Below the pieces are notes generated by a model that saw only the letters and a list, made by a program, of their open reading frames with translations, was not told the origin of the DNA and made no database searches. Of a stretch of DNA of 64,000 nucleotides, positions 33,209 to 41,551 are shown piece by piece. Origin of the DNA: Trujillonella endophytica. Its GTDB lineage: Bacteria > Actinomycetota > Actinomycetes > Mycobacteriales > Geodermatophilaceae. The position numbers and the translations under genes are program-made. The stretch's first letter is position 1; the number at the start of each line of letters is the position of its first letter. Where the stretch lies: NCBI RefSeq assembly GCF_900110555.1, contig NZ_FOEE01000002.1, forward strand, positions 124,001 to 188,000, read 5' to 3'.

Positions 33209-34387
33209 TCAGACGCGCTCGATGATGGTGGCGTTCGCCATCCCGCCGCCCTCGCACATGGTCTGCAGACCGAAGCGCCCGCCGGTCGACTCCAGCTCGT
33301 TCACCATGGTGGTGAGCAGCCGGGTGCCGGACGCACCGAGCGGGTGGCCGAGGGCGATCGCCCCACCGCGCTTGTTGACCTTCGCCAGGTCGACGTCGAG
33401 CTCGCGGGCCCACGCCAGGGGCACCGACGCGAAGGCCTCGTTGACCTCGAAGGCGTCGATGTCGTCGATGCCGAGCCCGGCGCGCTCGAGCGCACGGCGG
33501 GTCGCCGGGATGACCCCGCTGAGCATGACCGTCGGGTCCGACCCGGTGACGGCGAAGCCGTGGAACCGCGCCCGCGGCGTCAGCCCGAGCTCCGACGCCC
33601 GCTCCTCGCTCATGATGAGGACGGCGGACGCGCCGTCGGTGAACGGGGACGAATTCCCCGCGGTGATCCGCCAGTCGATCTCGGGGAACCGCGCCGCGAA
33701 GGCCTCGTCGGTGAAGACCGACCGGAGACCGGCGAGCCCGTCGACCGTCGTGCCCGCGCGGACGGTCTCGTCCACCCAGTGCTCCCCACCGTCCGGCAGG
33801 ACGACCGGGACGATCTCGTCCTTGAACGCTCCCCCCGCCGCGGCGCCGGCGGCGCGACGGTGGGACTCGGCGGCGAACGCGTCGAGATCCGCACGATCGA
33901 GGCCCCAGCGCGCGGCCATCAGCTCGGCGCCGATCCCCTGGTGCGGCATGCCCTCCGGATAGCGCTCGGCGAGGGGGGCGAACGCGTCGCCGGTCAAGAT
34001 GTTGGACCCCATCGGCACCCGGCTCATCGACTCCACGCCGCAGGCGATCACGATGTCGTAGACGCCCGCGATCACCCCCTGGGCCGCGAAGTGCGCTGCC
34101 TGCTGACTCGACCCGCACTGGCGGTCGATCGTCACCGCCGGCACCTCCTCGGGCAGCCCGGCCGCGAGGGCCGCCGTGCGCCCGATGTTGAGGGCCTGGT
34201 CCCCCACCTGGACGACGCAGCCGGCGAGGACGTCATCGACGAGCGCGGGATCGAGGTCGGACCGGGAGAGCAACTGCTGGATGGTCTGCGCCAGCAGCGC
34301 CGCCGGGTGGACGCCGCTCAGGGCGCCACCGGGCTTGCCACGGCCAGATGCGGTGCGGACGGCGTCGACGATGACTGCTCGGGTCAC
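33209..34387 (-). CDS. Acetyl-CoA acyltransferase (thiolase)
   Basis: A 392-aa degradative-type thiolase that cleaves 3-ketoacyl-CoA with CoA. The nucleophile Cys is in TIDRQCGSSQQA, EVNEAFASVP gives the loop, the His is in GGAIALGHPLGASG, and the second Cys in MCEGGGMANATI. GTG 34387 is supported by GGAG at good spacing; the longer ATG frame to 34423 is not. It diverges from the SDR at 34525 across a region with a palindrome. Confidence 0.93.
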   Translation of the reverse strand: MTRAVIVDAVRTASGRGKPGGALSGVHPAALLAQTIQQLLSRSDLDPALVDDVLAGCVVQVGDQALNIGRTAALAAGLPEEVPAVTIDRQCGSSQQAAHFAAQGVIAGVYDIVIACGVESMSRVPMGSNILTGDAFAPLAERYPEGMPHQGIGAELMAARWGLDRADLDAFAAESHRRAAGAAAGGAFKDEIVPVVLPDGGEHWVDETVRAGTTVDGLAGLRSVFTDEAFAARFPEIDWRITAGNSSPFTDGASAVLIMSEERASELGLTPRARFHGFAVTGSDPTVMLSGVIPATRRALERAGLGIDDIDAFEVNEAFASVPLAWARELDVDLAKVNKRGGAIALGHPLGASGTRLLTTMVNELESTGGRFGLQTMCEGGGMANATIIERV

Positions 34388-34435
34388 GAGTTCTCCTACG
34401 GGCCGGACGTGGATCCACCACATGGGCGTGGTATC

Positions 34436-34447
34436 GATCGCTCGCTA
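34436..34447. promoter_or_regulatory. Palindrome-like GATCG-CT-CGCTA between thiolase and SDR genes
   Basis: A degenerate member of the recurrent motif. Its reverse complement TAGCGAGCGATC matches 10 of 12 bases of the perfect site at 17590-17601. It lies 49 nt upstream of the thiolase start and 78 nt from the SDR start. Confidence 0.4.
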
Positions 34448-34524
34448 GAGTGATAGGTTAACACCTCTGCGGACGGACGAACGGGCCGTGCCGCCCGTCT
34501 TCGTGCCATCGGAGGTAGGACCGG

Positions 34525-35289
34525 ATGAGCGAGTACCTGGAGCGCTTCCGCGCGGACGGCAAGGTCGCCGTCGTCACCGGAGCCAGCTCCGGCCTCGGAC
34601 TGGGCTTCGCCCGGGCCATCGGCTTGGTTGGTGCGTCGGTCGTCGTCGCAGCGAGGCGCGGGGACCGCCTCGACGAGCTGTGCGCGGCCCTGCGCTCGGA
34701 CGGGATCACCGCTCACCCCGTGGTCATGGACGTGACGGATCCCGAGCAGTGCACGGCCCTGGCCGCGGCCGCCGTCGACCGGTTCGGCTCGCTCGACATC
34801 CTCGTGAACAACGCCGGGCTCGGCGGGACCGTGCCCAGCCACAAGGAACCGCCGGAGCACTTCCGCGCCGTCGTCGACGTGAACCTGATGGGCACGTACT
34901 GGATGGCCCAGGCCGCAGCCCCGGTGATGCGCCCCGGGTCGGTCATCGTCAACATCGCCAGCCTCCACGGCGTGACGGCCTCGCGGTTCCCGCAGGCGGC
35001 CTACTCGGCGAGCAAGGCCGGCGTGCTCGGCCTCACCCGCGACCTCGCGAGCCAGTGGTCGACACGACGCGGCATCCGGGTCAACGCCCTGTGCCCGGGT
35101 TATGTCGAGACGGAGATGACCAGCGGGGGGATCGACGCCCTCTCCGCGATGGTCGAGCAGAACAGCATCCTCGGTCGCCTGGGCCGACAGGACGAGATGG
35201 ACTCCGCGCTGATCTTCCTGGCGACCGACGCCTCCTCGTACATGACCGGCGGCTCCCTGGTCGTCGACGGCGGCTACAGCGTCGTGTGA
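34525..35289 (+). CDS. Short-chain dehydrogenase/reductase
   Basis: A 254-aa classical SDR. The cofactor motif VVTGASSGLGLGFARA is near residue 16, NNAG near 94, and the active-site Y-x3-K in AAYSASKAGVLGL; the C-terminus MTGGSLVVDGGYSVV is typical of FabG-like enzymes. GGAGGTAGGA precedes ATG 34525. It starts a three-gene rightward run with two aldo/keto reductases and probably interconverts a hydroxyacyl and ketoacyl intermediate or an alcohol. Confidence 0.9.
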   Translation: MSEYLERFRADGKVAVVTGASSGLGLGFARAIGLVGASVVVAARRGDRLDELCAALRSDGITAHPVVMDVTDPEQCTALAAAAVDRFGSLDILVNNAGLGGTVPSHKEPPEHFRAVVDVNLMGTYWMAQAAAPVMRPGSVIVNIASLHGVTASRFPQAAYSASKAGVLGLTRDLASQWSTRRGIRVNALCPGYVETEMTSGGIDALSAMVEQNSILGRLGRQDEMDSALIFLATDASSYMTGGSLVVDGGYSVV

Positions 35290-35363
35290 TCGGCCGGGCA
35301 GGCGCGAGCCGCGGAGGGGCTGCGGTCGCGACCTCGAGCAACATCCACACTAGGGAGGCGAGC

Positions 35364-36362
35364 ATGAGGACAACCCGGCTGGGTTCGACCGGTCCGACCG
35401 TGTCCATAGAGGGACTGGGCTGCATGGGCATGAGCCCCATCTACGGCGCGGCGGACGACGACGAGAGCGTCACGACGCTCCACCGGGCCGTCGAGCTCGG
35501 CGTCACCTTCTTCGACACCGCGGAGATCTACGGCGCCGATCGCCACAACGAGAAGCTGGTGGGCCGCGCCCTCGCTCCGTTCCGGGACGACGTCGTCATC
35601 GCGACGAAGGTCGGGTTCGCGACCGCTCCTGACCGGCAGGGTGACAACGTCGGCAAGCGTGTCGTCGACGGCCGCCCCGAGAGCGTTGTGGCTGCAGCCG
35701 AGGGGTCGCTGCGGAGCCTGGACGTCGATCACATCGACGTCCTCTACCTGCACCGCATCGACACCAGCGTTCCGATCGAGGACACCGTCGGTGCCCTCGC
35801 AGAACTCGTCACGGCCGGCAAGATCGGGCACATCGGACTCTCCGAGGCCTCCCCGGCGACCATCCGCCGCGCCCACGCCGTCCACCCCATCGCGGCCGTC
35901 CAGACCGAGTACTCCCTGTTCGAGCGGGGCATCGAGACCAACGGCGTCGTGGAGACCCTGACCGACCTCGGCATCGCCCTGGTGCCGTACTCGCCTCTCG
36001 GGCGCGGCTTCCTGACCGGGCAGGTCAAGATCGACCAGCTGGACGAGTCCGACTTCCGGCACACCGACCCCCGCTTCCAGGGCGACAACCTGACGGCGAA
36101 CCTGCGCATCGTCGACGCTGTCGGGCAGCTCGCTGCGCGCAAGAACGTCCTCCCGTCCCAGCTCGCCCTGGCCTGGACCATCGCTCAGGGTGGTGTCCCG
36201 ATCCCCGGCACCAAGCGCGTGAAGTACCTGGAGCAGAACGCCGCCGCGGCCGACATCACCTTCACCGACGACGAGCTCGCCGCCCTCGACGCGGCCGCGC
36301 CGGTCGGCGCCGCGGTCGGCGACCGCTACGCCGGTGGCGGCATGGACCTGCTCACCCAGTAG
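35364..36362 (+). CDS. Aldo/keto reductase
   Basis: A 332-aa AKR. The catalytic set is present: Asp and Tyr in FFDTAEIYG, Lys in ATKVG, and His in YLHRID. VPYSPLGRGFLTG is the motif of the AKR13/YajO-like branch. ATG 35364 is preceded by GGGAGG. NADPH-dependent carbonyl reduction is expected; the substrate is unknown. A second AKR follows 66 nt downstream but is only distantly similar. Confidence 0.9.
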   Translation: MRTTRLGSTGPTVSIEGLGCMGMSPIYGAADDDESVTTLHRAVELGVTFFDTAEIYGADRHNEKLVGRALAPFRDDVVIATKVGFATAPDRQGDNVGKRVVDGRPESVVAAAEGSLRSLDVDHIDVLYLHRIDTSVPIEDTVGALAELVTAGKIGHIGLSEASPATIRRAHAVHPIAAVQTEYSLFERGIETNGVVETLTDLGIALVPYSPLGRGFLTGQVKIDQLDESDFRHTDPRFQGDNLTANLRIVDAVGQLAARKNVLPSQLALAWTIAQGGVPIPGTKRVKYLEQNAAAADITFTDDELAALDAAAPVGAAVGDRYAGGGMDLLTQ

Positions 36363-36428
36363 CTCCGCTCGCACGCCACCGAGACCGAGCCGGCCACCCA
36401 TCACCGCCCCGAGAAGAGCATCGATCAC

Positions 36429-37286
36429 GTGACCACGGACACCTTCACCATCGGCGGCGACCTCACCGTCCACCGCGTGGGCTTCGGCGCGATGCGCCTC
36501 ACCGGCCCCGACACCTACGGGATGCCCGCCGACCCCGAAGCGGCCAAGAAGGTCGTCCAGCGAGCCGTCGAGCTCGGCGTCGACTTCATCGACACCGCCG
36601 ACCAGTACGGCCCCTTCACCTCCGAGCAGATCGTCGCCGACGCACTCCACCCGCGAAGCGACGACGTCATCGTCGCCACCAAGGGCGGCCTCGTCCGCTA
36701 CGGGCCCAACCCCGCCCTGAAGAACGACGCCACCCCGCAGCACCTGCGCGAGGCCCTCGAGGGGAGTCTGCGCCGGCTCAAGACCGAACGGATCGACCTC
36801 TACCAGCTGCACCGCATCGACCCCGACATACCCGTCGAAGCGACGTTCACGTTCCTGCGCCAGGCCCAGGACGAGGGCAAGGTCCGCCACCTCGGCCTCT
36901 CCGAGGTCACCGTCGAGGAGATCGAGAAGGCGCAGGAGTTCTTCGACGTCACCTCCGTCCAGAACCGCTACAGCATCGGTGACCGGGCAGCCGAGCCCGT
37001 CCTGGAGTACTGCCGCGCTCAGGGGATCGCGTTCATCCCGTGGTTCCCCATCGGGGGTGGCGACATGGGCGGGCACGACGCCCTGTCCGACGTCTCGGCC
37101 GCTCATGGCGCCGGCATCCGCCAGGTCGCCCTCGCATGGCTGCTGCACCACGCCGACAACATCCTCTTGATCCCCGGCACCTCCAGCGTCTCCCACCTGG
37201 AGGAGAACATGACTGCACGAGACCTCGACCTCACGGCAGAGCAGATGCAGGCCCTGGACGCCCTCAGCCCCGCCCCTCTGGGCTAG
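36429..37286 (+). CDS. Aldo/keto reductase
   Basis: A 285-aa AKR. The catalytic residues are in FIDTADQYG (Asp, Tyr), VATKGG (Lys) and YQLHRID (His); LIPGTSSVSHLEENM is the NADPH-adenine loop. It probably forms one transcription unit with the SDR and the first AKR. The gene stops immediately before sequence resembling a decayed insertion element. Confidence 0.9.
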   Translation: MTTDTFTIGGDLTVHRVGFGAMRLTGPDTYGMPADPEAAKKVVQRAVELGVDFIDTADQYGPFTSEQIVADALHPRSDDVIVATKGGLVRYGPNPALKNDATPQHLREALEGSLRRLKTERIDLYQLHRIDPDIPVEATFTFLRQAQDEGKVRHLGLSEVTVEEIEKAQEFFDVTSVQNRYSIGDRAAEPVLEYCRAQGIAFIPWFPIGGGDMGGHDALSDVSAAHGAGIRQVALAWLLHHADNILLIPGTSSVSHLEENMTARDLDLTAEQMQALDALSPAPLG

Positions 37287-37389
37287 ATGTACCGGGCCAG
37301 GACGTTGGTGACAGTCGTCGGGGCTCGAACGAAGGAGAACCTCTGCATGGGGTGTGGCTTGTCGAAGGCCCAGCACCTGCTCGGAGGTT

Positions 37390-37766
37390 CTCCTGTCTCA
37401 CGGTGATGCCCGCACGACTGTTCATGACCGGCTGTTGATCGTTTCCCGCCGGCGAGCCGGGTGGCGGCAGGCGCATGTCGCCGCGGCGATGGGGATCTCC
37501 TGCACGCGCGTGCGGACGCTTCGAGGCCGAGGCCGAGGCCGAGGGCGAGGCTGGGCTTGTCGACCGGTCCAGCCGACCACACAGCAGCCCGCGGCGGACT
37601 CCGGTCGAGGTGGAGAACCGCATCGTCGAGCTGCGTCGCCGGGAGAGCCGGGGCGCTTTGGCTCGGCGCCGAGCTGGGCGTGCCGGCCCGGACGGTCTCC
37701 CGGGTCCGGGTCTGCCACGGGATCAGCCGCATCACCGTCGGCAACGCTGCTGGGCACTACAGCTAG
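37390..37766 (+). pseudogene. IS481-family transposase relic
   Basis: Three reading frames together spell an IS481-type N-terminal half: RLLIVSRRRAGWRQAHVAAA and MGIS (helix-turn-helix), then GLVDRSSRPHSSPRRTPVE, IVELRRRESRG, and LGAELGVPARTVSRV with HGISRITVG. At least two frameshifts separate these blocks, and the DDE catalytic half is missing. One shift coincides with a CGAGGC hexamer run at 37522-37551. Sequence from 37770 to 37965 shows nothing recognisable. Confidence 0.75.
37522..37551 (+). repeat. Hexamer tandem repeat (CGAGGC, five units, one variant)
   Basis: Five CGAGGC-type units, one with a single substitution (CGAGGG), lie inside the transposase relic and probably arose by slippage after the gene lost function. 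Confidence 0.6.
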
Positions 37767-37965
37767 ACCGCCTGAGGACGACGGAGACGTCCACGACGAG
37801 TCCGAGCGGGTGCGGCGCCTCCGGCTCGTGGGCTGCGCCGCAGCCTGTCAGGTCATGGTGACCGGAGAGACCCGCGACCACCGTGCCATCCGAGCACACC
37901 ACGGAGCTCGACCCGACACAGCCTGGGCACGGGTTCTCGACAGCGCCTCGGAGCGAGCACCGCGG

Positions 37966-39162
37966 TCAGTGCTGGTCGGTGCCCGGGAGCGGGAAGCCGG
38001 CCGGCATCTCACCGCCGAGGGACTCCGTACAGCGCCAGCTCGCCTGGAGCAGGCGGCGGACGCATCGGCGGAGGGTGTCGCTGGACATGTCGGCCTGCAG
38101 CCCGTACAGGCCCATCTGGACCACCCGTCCCGCGGGCAGGAAGATCGGGACGGTCAGCGACCGGACGTCGTACTTGTCGTCGGAGCTCCCGATCGACGGC
38201 TGGTCGAGCATGGTCTTCCGGACCTCGACCAGTGCCGAGAGCAGCGCGGGGTCGGCTCCCCGGCCCGTCCGCTCGTCGATGGCGTTCTCCATCGCGGCGT
38301 AGGGCGTGTCGCCCCGACCGATCACGTAGCCACGCCGGCGGATCACGTCCAGCGTGTCCTGCCACCTCTCGAGTCCGTCCACACTCGCGTCGCTCACGGG
38401 CGAGACCCAGCGGTCGAGGTCTGCCGGGTCACCCCAGGCGGCCAACGGGGCCCCGATCGGCGCGAGGTAGGGAAGGCGGCGGCCGACGCGGGTCGGCCGC
38501 TTGCCACGCGGCGACGCCTGTGCGCCGGCGCCGGCGAGGACGACGAACTCGTCGCGGATCTGCGCGGCCAGGTTGCACTCCGAACCGCAGTCGCGGGCGA
38601 CGCTCTCCAGTTCGGCGCGCACCGCCTCGACGACCGGCAGGAACTCCGCAAGGCTGGACTCGGACGCCGCGAGCGACGACGGCAGGAACCGGCCGTACCC
38701 ACCGCGGAAGAACAGCAGCGGTAGGTCCTGGGACTCGGTCTCGAGAGCGGTGACGTGGCCGACGACCAGGTAGTGGTCCCCCAGGGTCAGGACGTCCTCC
38801 ATCTCGCAGTCGATCCAGGCGACCGCACCATTGATGATCGGCGCGCCGCTCGGCGCCGGGTGCCAGGCGACGCCGGCGAACTTGTCCGCGCCCTTCGTGG
38901 CGAACGCCCGGCACAGCGCCTCCTGGTCCGCTCCCAGGACGTTGATGCAGAAGCGGCCCTGCGCCTGGATCTTCGGCCAGGTGCTGGAGTCCTTGCCCGG
39001 GTAGAACGCGACGAGCGGGGGGTCCAGCGAGACCGAGGAGAACGATCCGATCGTGAGGGCCGCAGGCGGTGCTCCCGGGATCGTGGCCGTCACGACGACG
39101 ACGCCGGTCGGGTACTGGCCGAGCACCTGGCGGAACTGCTGCGCGGTGAACTCGTGGGTCAT
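37966..39162 (-). CDS. Flavin reductase fused to an IclR-type effector domain
   Basis: A 398-aa two-domain protein. Residues 1-165 are an FMN-binding NAD(P)H:flavin reductase (QFRQVLGQYPTGVVVVTA, SLDPPLVAFYPGKDSSTW, GRFCINVL). Residues about 180-395 resemble the C-terminal ligand-binding domain of IclR regulators: VGRRLPYLAPIGAPLAAW, IRRRGYVIGRGD, LTVPIFLPAGRVVQMGLYG; no helix-turn-helix is present. ATG 39162 has GGAAG upstream. It most likely supplies reduced flavin to the monooxygenase at 39304-40524, with the IclR-like domain sensing substrate or product. Confidence 0.82.
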   Translation of the reverse strand: MTHEFTAQQFRQVLGQYPTGVVVVTATIPGAPPAALTIGSFSSVSLDPPLVAFYPGKDSSTWPKIQAQGRFCINVLGADQEALCRAFATKGADKFAGVAWHPAPSGAPIINGAVAWIDCEMEDVLTLGDHYLVVGHVTALETESQDLPLLFFRGGYGRFLPSSLAASESSLAEFLPVVEAVRAELESVARDCGSECNLAAQIRDEFVVLAGAGAQASPRGKRPTRVGRRLPYLAPIGAPLAAWGDPADLDRWVSPVSDASVDGLERWQDTLDVIRRRGYVIGRGDTPYAAMENAIDERTGRGADPALLSALVEVRKTMLDQPSIGSSDDKYDVRSLTVPIFLPAGRVVQMGLYGLQADMSSDTLRRCVRRLLQASWRCTESLGGEMPAGFPLPGTDQH

Positions 39163-39197
39163 GGCACTTCCGCCGTTCTGTCGTCGGGACCCGGTCC

Positions 39198-39210
39198 CGT
39201 TCGCCGAACG
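39198..39210. promoter_or_regulatory. Perfect palindrome CGTTCGCCGAACG
   Basis: A 6+1+6 palindrome 36 nt upstream of the flavin reductase start. It could be an operator or simply the neighbour of the terminator hairpin at 39215-39249. Confidence 0.35.
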
Positions 39211-39214
39211 CGTT

Positions 39215-39249
39215 GGCCGGGTGCTGACTCCCCAGGTCAGCACCCGGCC
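39215..39249 (-). terminator. Perfect 14-bp hairpin, terminator or attenuator
   Basis: Perfect inverted repeat (39215-39228 with 39236-39249, loop TCCCCAG) between the monooxygenase stop (39304) and the flavin reductase start (39162). It should stop or attenuate leftward transcription from the monooxygenase gene. Confidence 0.75.
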
Positions 39250-39303
39250 TACGCGGTGACGTCCGCCGCCGCCACGGGCCCGGCGGAGGCGGATGTCAGG
39301 AGG

Positions 39304-40524
39304 TCAGGACCCGATCGCCGATTCGGCCCGGGCTGCTTCGAGCAACACCGGCGCGAGCTTGCCGGCCTGGTGGGGGCTGAGCAGGAGGTGGTTCAGCGCG
39401 ACGGAGGTGTCGGCGTTGATCCGTGCGATGACGCCGTCCGCCGGGATGGCCTCGGAACCGGCCCACACCGACACGGTGGACACGATGTCCCGGAGCACGC
39501 GGTTCAGGTGCAGGTCCGCCTGCTCGACCCGCGCCCCGAGCAGCTCGGTCACGCGCCCCTCGGCAGAGGCATCCCAGAGATCCTGGTATGCGCCGAGGAC
39601 GAAAGCACGTGCAGCCCGGTACTCGCCGTCGATGCGCACGAAGTCGTACTGGAAGAGCGGGTGCTCGTCGACGGCCGCGATGTCCCCGCGACGCTTCCCC
39701 TTCACGATCTTGGCGATCTCCTCGATGGCGTGCTTCGCCACCCCGAGCCCGACGCCGGTGTGGTGCAGGTGCGCGGTGGCGAGAAAGCCGATGCCGAAGA
39801 TCGTCCCCGAGGACCGCTCACCGGGGGCGTTCGAGAGCCACTTGGCCTCGAGGACGTGCTCCTTGACCCGGTAGTGACCGGAGCCGGACGCCTTCAGGCC
39901 GGTGGCGTGCCAGTTGTTCAACCACTCGATGTTCTCGGGGTCCATGTAGGCGTTTACCACGACCGGGTTCCCGTCCTCACCGAGCACCTTGTCGCCGTTC
40001 TCGTCCAGCAGGTACAGCGCGCTCGCCACCCGGTCGACACGCTGCGTGCCGGAGCCGAACGGCATCGGCTCGGACTCCACGAGGTACCCACCGTCGACGG
40101 GCTTGGCGGTTCCCGGGACCTTGCCGAACGCGAAACCGCAGGCGGTGTTACTGCCGTTCGGCCCGACCAGCTCGCGGTAGCTGTCGGCGGGGAGGACGAT
40201 CCCCGGGAAGATCGTGCCGATCGAGTGGAGGGCGAACACCCATCCTGCAGAGGCGTCCTGGCGAGAGACCTCCTCCACCACCTTGAGGTAGCTCACGACG
40301 TCCAGACCTTCACCGCCGTGGTGGCTCGGCTGGAGCAGCCGGTACAGGCCGGCGTCCCGCCACGCCTCGACGAGCTTCGCCGTGACGACGGTGTCCTCGT
40401 CGCCCTGCGGGCGCTCGGCCTCGACGAGGGGGGCGAGGGACCGGGCCACCTCGACCCACTTCTGCGCGACGTCGGACGTCGCCTGCTTCGTGCTCTTCTC
40501 CGGGGCGTCGATCAGAGACGTCAT
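39304..40524 (-). CDS. Acyl-CoA-dehydrogenase-fold flavin monooxygenase (HsaA-like)
   Basis: A 406-aa protein of the two-component class D monooxygenase group (HsaA, DszC, HpaB relatives). KLVEAWRDAGLYRLLQPSHH and SRQDASAGWVFALHS mark the N-terminal ACAD-like domain; the C-terminal Acyl-CoA_dh_2 helical domain follows from about 240. These enzymes hydroxylate aromatics using FMNH2 or FADH2 from a separate reductase, here probably the fused protein immediately downstream. The acyl-CoA dehydrogenase glutamate motif is absent, supporting an oxygenase call. The substrate could be an aromatic or steroid-like ring. Confidence 0.82.
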   Translation of the reverse strand: MTSLIDAPEKSTKQATSDVAQKWVEVARSLAPLVEAERPQGDEDTVVTAKLVEAWRDAGLYRLLQPSHHGGEGLDVVSYLKVVEEVSRQDASAGWVFALHSIGTIFPGIVLPADSYRELVGPNGSNTACGFAFGKVPGTAKPVDGGYLVESEPMPFGSGTQRVDRVASALYLLDENGDKVLGEDGNPVVVNAYMDPENIEWLNNWHATGLKASGSGHYRVKEHVLEAKWLSNAPGERSSGTIFGIGFLATAHLHHTGVGLGVAKHAIEEIAKIVKGKRRGDIAAVDEHPLFQYDFVRIDGEYRAARAFVLGAYQDLWDASAEGRVTELLGARVEQADLHLNRVLRDIVSTVSVWAGSEAIPADGVIARINADTSVALNHLLLSPHQAGKLAPVLLEAARAESAIGS

Positions 40525-40587
40525 GATGGGTGTGACCTCCGTTGGTTGGGATGGTGGTCGAACGGATCGGTGCGAGCGTCCTGGGGC

Positions 40588-41391
40588 TCACTGGCCCCTG
40601 AAGACGCCAGGGCGTTTCTCCAGGAATGCCGTCGTCGCCTCGACGACGTCATCGGTGGCCATGGTCATGGCCTCGAGCTGGAGACTCAGTTCCAGGACCT
40701 CCCCGGCACGCTGCCCGAGGAGCCGATTGAGGGCCTGCTTGGTCCCCTGGACGGCCAGGGGCGGCAGGGACGCGATCTTGTCGGCGAGCGCACGCGCGCA
40801 GGGCAGGACGTCCTCGGGAGCGTCAACCAGATCGGTGACCAGGCCGAAGGCGTAGCCCTCCTCCGCCGTGATCGGATCGCCGGTCAGCAGGTGCCGCTTG
40901 GCGCGCAGGATGCCGGCCGACAGGGGCCACACGACCGCGCCCCCGTCCCCCGCGACGACGCCGATCCGCACGTGCGGATCAGCCAGCCGGGCTCCCCGCC
41001 ACGCGACGACGACGTCCGTGGCGAACGCGACGTTGGCACCCAGACCCATCGCGGCGCCCTGGATGGCGGTGACGATCGGGATCGGGAACGACAGCAGTTC
41101 GGTCATGAGTTCGAGCCCCGCGGCCACCGCCCGCTTTCGGGCGCCGAAGTCAGAGGCCATCGCCAAGACCGTGTTCACGTCTCCGCCGGCGGAGAACGCC
41201 TTGCCCTCCGCGGCAAGGATCACGGCACGCACATCGTCGTCGGTGTGCCGGAGGAACTTGAGCGCCTCGATGAACTCCGTCTCCTGCGGGACGTCGAACC
41301 GGTTCATCAGGTCGGGGCGGGTGAAGGTGATCGTCACGACCGTCGCCTCGCGGGTGATCCGCATCGTCTCCAGGGCATCTCCGTAGTCCAT
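40588..41391 (-). CDS. Enoyl-CoA hydratase/isomerase-family protein lacking both canonical glutamates
   Basis: A 267-aa crotonase-fold protein. The oxyanion-hole segment GKAFSAGGDVN and GAAMGLGANVAFATD are recognisable. Where crotonase has Glu in CELA and PE-x-x-x-G, this protein reads GANVA and DPHVRIG, so both catalytic glutamates are replaced. It therefore probably catalyses isomerisation, hydrolysis or C-C chemistry rather than simple hydration. It lies upstream of the monooxygenase in the same direction, with a 63-nt gap. Confidence 0.82.
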   Translation of the reverse strand: MDYGDALETMRITREATVVTITFTRPDLMNRFDVPQETEFIEALKFLRHTDDDVRAVILAAEGKAFSAGGDVNTVLAMASDFGARKRAVAAGLELMTELLSFPIPIVTAIQGAAMGLGANVAFATDVVVAWRGARLADPHVRIGVVAGDGGAVVWPLSAGILRAKRHLLTGDPITAEEGYAFGLVTDLVDAPEDVLPCARALADKIASLPPLAVQGTKQALNRLLGQRAGEVLELSLQLEAMTMATDDVVEATTAFLEKRPGVFRGQ

Positions 41392-41453
41392 CTACAGAGC
41401 CTTCCTTCCTGTGCCGGACACGAGCGGGTTCACCGCAGCGGGCAACATCTGTA

Positions 41454-41469
41454 TAGCGATCGATCGATA
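41454..41469. promoter_or_regulatory. Overlapping palindromes TAGCG-AT-CGATC and GATCG-AT-CGATA
   Basis: Two overlapping members of the recurrent motif, 63 nt upstream of the enoyl-CoA hydratase-like gene. Confidence 0.45.
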
Positions 41470-41551
41470 ATTCATGGTGCCCGTCACAGTTGCTCCCGTC
41501 AAGGTCGCGCCGAGGCTGACGATCGGCGGGAATGCACGGTCGCTCGGCCGC

